The position numbers were made by a program, and so were the translations under genes. DNA of 51,951 nt from Acidobacteriota bacterium (GTDB lineage Bacteria > Acidobacteriota > UBA6911): positions 1 through 51,951 of the forward strand of contig JAISUT010000019.1 in assembly GCA_031271905.1 (NCBI GenBank), read 5' to 3'. Below the pieces are notes generated by a model. It searched no databases and was not told the origin of the DNA. It saw only the letters and a list, made by a program, of their open reading frames with translations. Positions 50,689 through 51,951 of this stretch are shown here, piece after piece (position 1 is the first letter of the stretch; each line of letters starts with the position of its first letter).

Positions 50689-51048
50689 CTAGTCACGACT
50701 GCTGTCGCCCATAGCCATATCCCTTGCGCCTGTCGAAAGACGCCCGCCGTAAGACCTAGTCGGAGGATTTCGGAAAAACGGCGACACCGCCTGTTTCTCG
50801 TCGCCCGTTGACGGTTTCGCCTCGAACGACGGCTTCACCTCGACGCCCGACGCCGGCTGTGCCGCCCGCGACGCCCCGCCGACGGTGTCGGGTTTCGGTT
50901 TCACCTCGCCTCCCTGCGCCGCGTTCAAAACCGGGATGCCCATTTGGGCCGCCGCCGCGAGCACTGTCGCGCCAGCCACGCTGGAAGTGACGCCGCGAAA
51001 GAACTCCCTCCGGTTGCTCTTGTCTTTTTCGCCTCCTGTAGAACTCAT
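50689..51048 (-). CDS. Small Tat-exported protein of unknown function
   Basis: 119 residues. The twin-arginine motif NRREFFRG and the hydrophobic SSVAGATVLAAAAQMG give a Tat signal; TAGGAG precedes the ATG. The mature region is short and Pro/Lys/Gly-rich with near-repeats (GGEVKPKPD, GVEVKPSFE), probably disordered. There are no recognisable domains. It lies 9 bp after the truncated rhuM gene; its composition matches the native genome. Confidence 0.6.
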   Translation of the reverse strand: MSSTGGEKDKSNRREFFRGVTSSVAGATVLAAAAQMGIPVLNAAQGGEVKPKPDTVGGASRAAQPASGVEVKPSFEAKPSTGDEKQAVSPFFRNPPTRSYGGRLSTGARDMAMGDSSRD

Positions 51049-51057
51049 GCTTTTCTC

Positions 51058-51951
51058 CTATTCGATTGAGTCAATTTGTAAGACATTCGTTTGCTCGTGT
51101 GAACGCGGGCGGACGGGCATGTCAATGAAGGGAACCGCTAAAAACCCCGGATGCCGCGTTGCGCCTTGTCTGCGGGGGATGGCGGCGGTTATTTTTCCTG
51201 CATTCTGCAACAAATCTTTGCCGTTTGCCTGCAAAATCAAGTCCAAATGTTTTGCCCAATCCTCCATCGTGAGCGGAATTTGCCGTTTCGCGTATTCTTC
51301 GGCAAAATCCAAATACCCGTTGACAATGCGCCCCAGTGATTGTAATTCGCTTTCAGTCAAATAGTTCTTGGCTATCGACACGTCTGTTTTGACGATTTTT
51401 CCGTTGGGCGATTTTTCCCACGATGTCAATCCCATATTTTCTTTTGTATGGTCGGCACGGCGATAAATCAGTTCGGCTGCCGTGTGTTTATGAACTGCAT
51501 AGTGCATTTTGTTTTGCACTTTGGCGAAAAACTCTTTGGTAACGGGCGATTCCGGATTGTAATCCATTGCCGTAGCATAAATGTCCGTGATTTTCTGATA
51601 AAAACGCCGTTCCGACAAGCGAATTTCGCGGATTTCTTCCAACAGCCGTTCAAAATAATCATCGTCTAAGAACGCGCCGTTTTCCATCCTTTTGCGGTCA
51701 ATCACATAGCCGCGCAAAGCGAAATCGCGCAAAACAGTCGTAGCCCATTGTCTGAAAGCCGTTGCACGTTTTGAATTTACGCGATAACCAACCGCGATAA
51801 TGGCATCGAGATTATAGTGCTTTACCGTTCTGCAAACTTCCCGACTGCCTTCCAATCGAACTACCGAGAAATCCTCGGTAGTTGAAATTTCTTTTAATTC
51901 ATTTTCTGCATAAATATTTTTGATGTGCAGCCCAATATTATCGCTTGAAGT
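51058..51951 (-). pseudogene. rhuM: RhuM-family virulence protein, N-terminus outside window, C-terminus replaced
   Basis: 297 residues are visible, and the frame is open to the window edge. Family segments RVNSKRATAFRQWATTVLRD, DDYFERLLEEIREIRLSERR, FYQKITDIYATAMDYNPE and ESELQSLGRIVNGYLDFAEE are well conserved. The family's normal end after MEDWAKHLD is replaced by about 40 unrelated residues starting near AIPRRQGATRHPG (base about 51190), where base composition shifts to GC-rich. It looks truncated and fused to native DNA. RhuM proteins are widespread on mobile islands; function unknown. Confidence 0.8.

Noticed and set aside
1-51951. CRISPR array
   Set aside because: No regularly spaced 25-40-bp direct repeats were found; the repeats seen are the mini-hairpin elements, flgD duplication and heptamers.

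Overview
The window is a GC-rich bacterial chromosome segment with visibly more AT-rich accessory DNA at both ends (about 1-2200 and 51190-51951). The core looks Acidobacteriota-like. Evidence is two VWFA proteins of the acidobacterial TIGR03436 type side by side, a divergent Hfq-like protein with a Gly/Pro/Arg-rich N-terminus, and a small exported two-part membrane protein of a type I associate with that phylum. The cell is Gram-negative (LpxD, outer-membrane barrels, lipoproteins, FlgE/FlgD) and flagellated. The lineage is an inference, since no rRNA marker is present.

Layout. 1-1506: C-terminal part of a TOTE-like SF2 helicase with a PLD-like tail, cut by the window edge. 1577-2260: decayed IS4-type transposase and remnants. 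2264-5608: a DUF374 acyltransferase and two MacB/FtsX-type permeases without an ATPase. 5795-12969: a minus-strand flagellar cluster, flgD-flgE, then fliL-fliN, then fliO-P-Q-R-flhB. Sequences matching the GG-N10-GC sigma-54 signature lie before flgD and before fliL, and fliM, motAB and flhA are absent. 13228-18013: rarA, an ACE-like M2 dipeptidase lipoprotein, a DUF4126 membrane protein and a CDP-alcohol phosphatidyltransferase. 18209-22740: an outer-membrane barrel, alanine racemase, a large radical SAM protein and the Hfq-like protein. 22978-26399: a zinc-protease-like protein, RodZ-like protein, a repeat protein and a small secreted protein. 26518-29061: a large MalT/LuxR-type STAND regulator.

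29205-35056 is a sulfur block. A cystathionine gamma-synthase-type gene is preceded by a clear SAM-I riboswitch with a terminator. Divergent from it are a ThiF/MoeB-like E1 enzyme and a cysteine synthase, then an outer-membrane protein and a metallo-beta-lactamase-fold protein whose leader carries a terminator-like hairpin. 35103-40663: an amidohydrolase, then a hybrid histidine kinase, a D-2-hydroxyacid dehydrogenase and lpxD packed head to tail. 40752-45795: the VWA pair, an alpha/beta hydrolase, TerC and a Sua5-type enzyme. 45918-50438: a Crp/Fnr regulator translationally coupled to a membrane protein, an AMIN/Amidase_3 amidase and a lytic transglycosylase. 50689-51951: a small Tat-exported protein and a chimeric, truncated RhuM-family gene.

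The most distinctive signals not explained by standard genes are a 185-bp element with imperfect terminal inverted repeats between fliN and fliO, a dispersed repeat built from GCGAAGC mini-hairpins, an in-frame 35-residue duplication inside a truncated FlgD, and several structured leaders.
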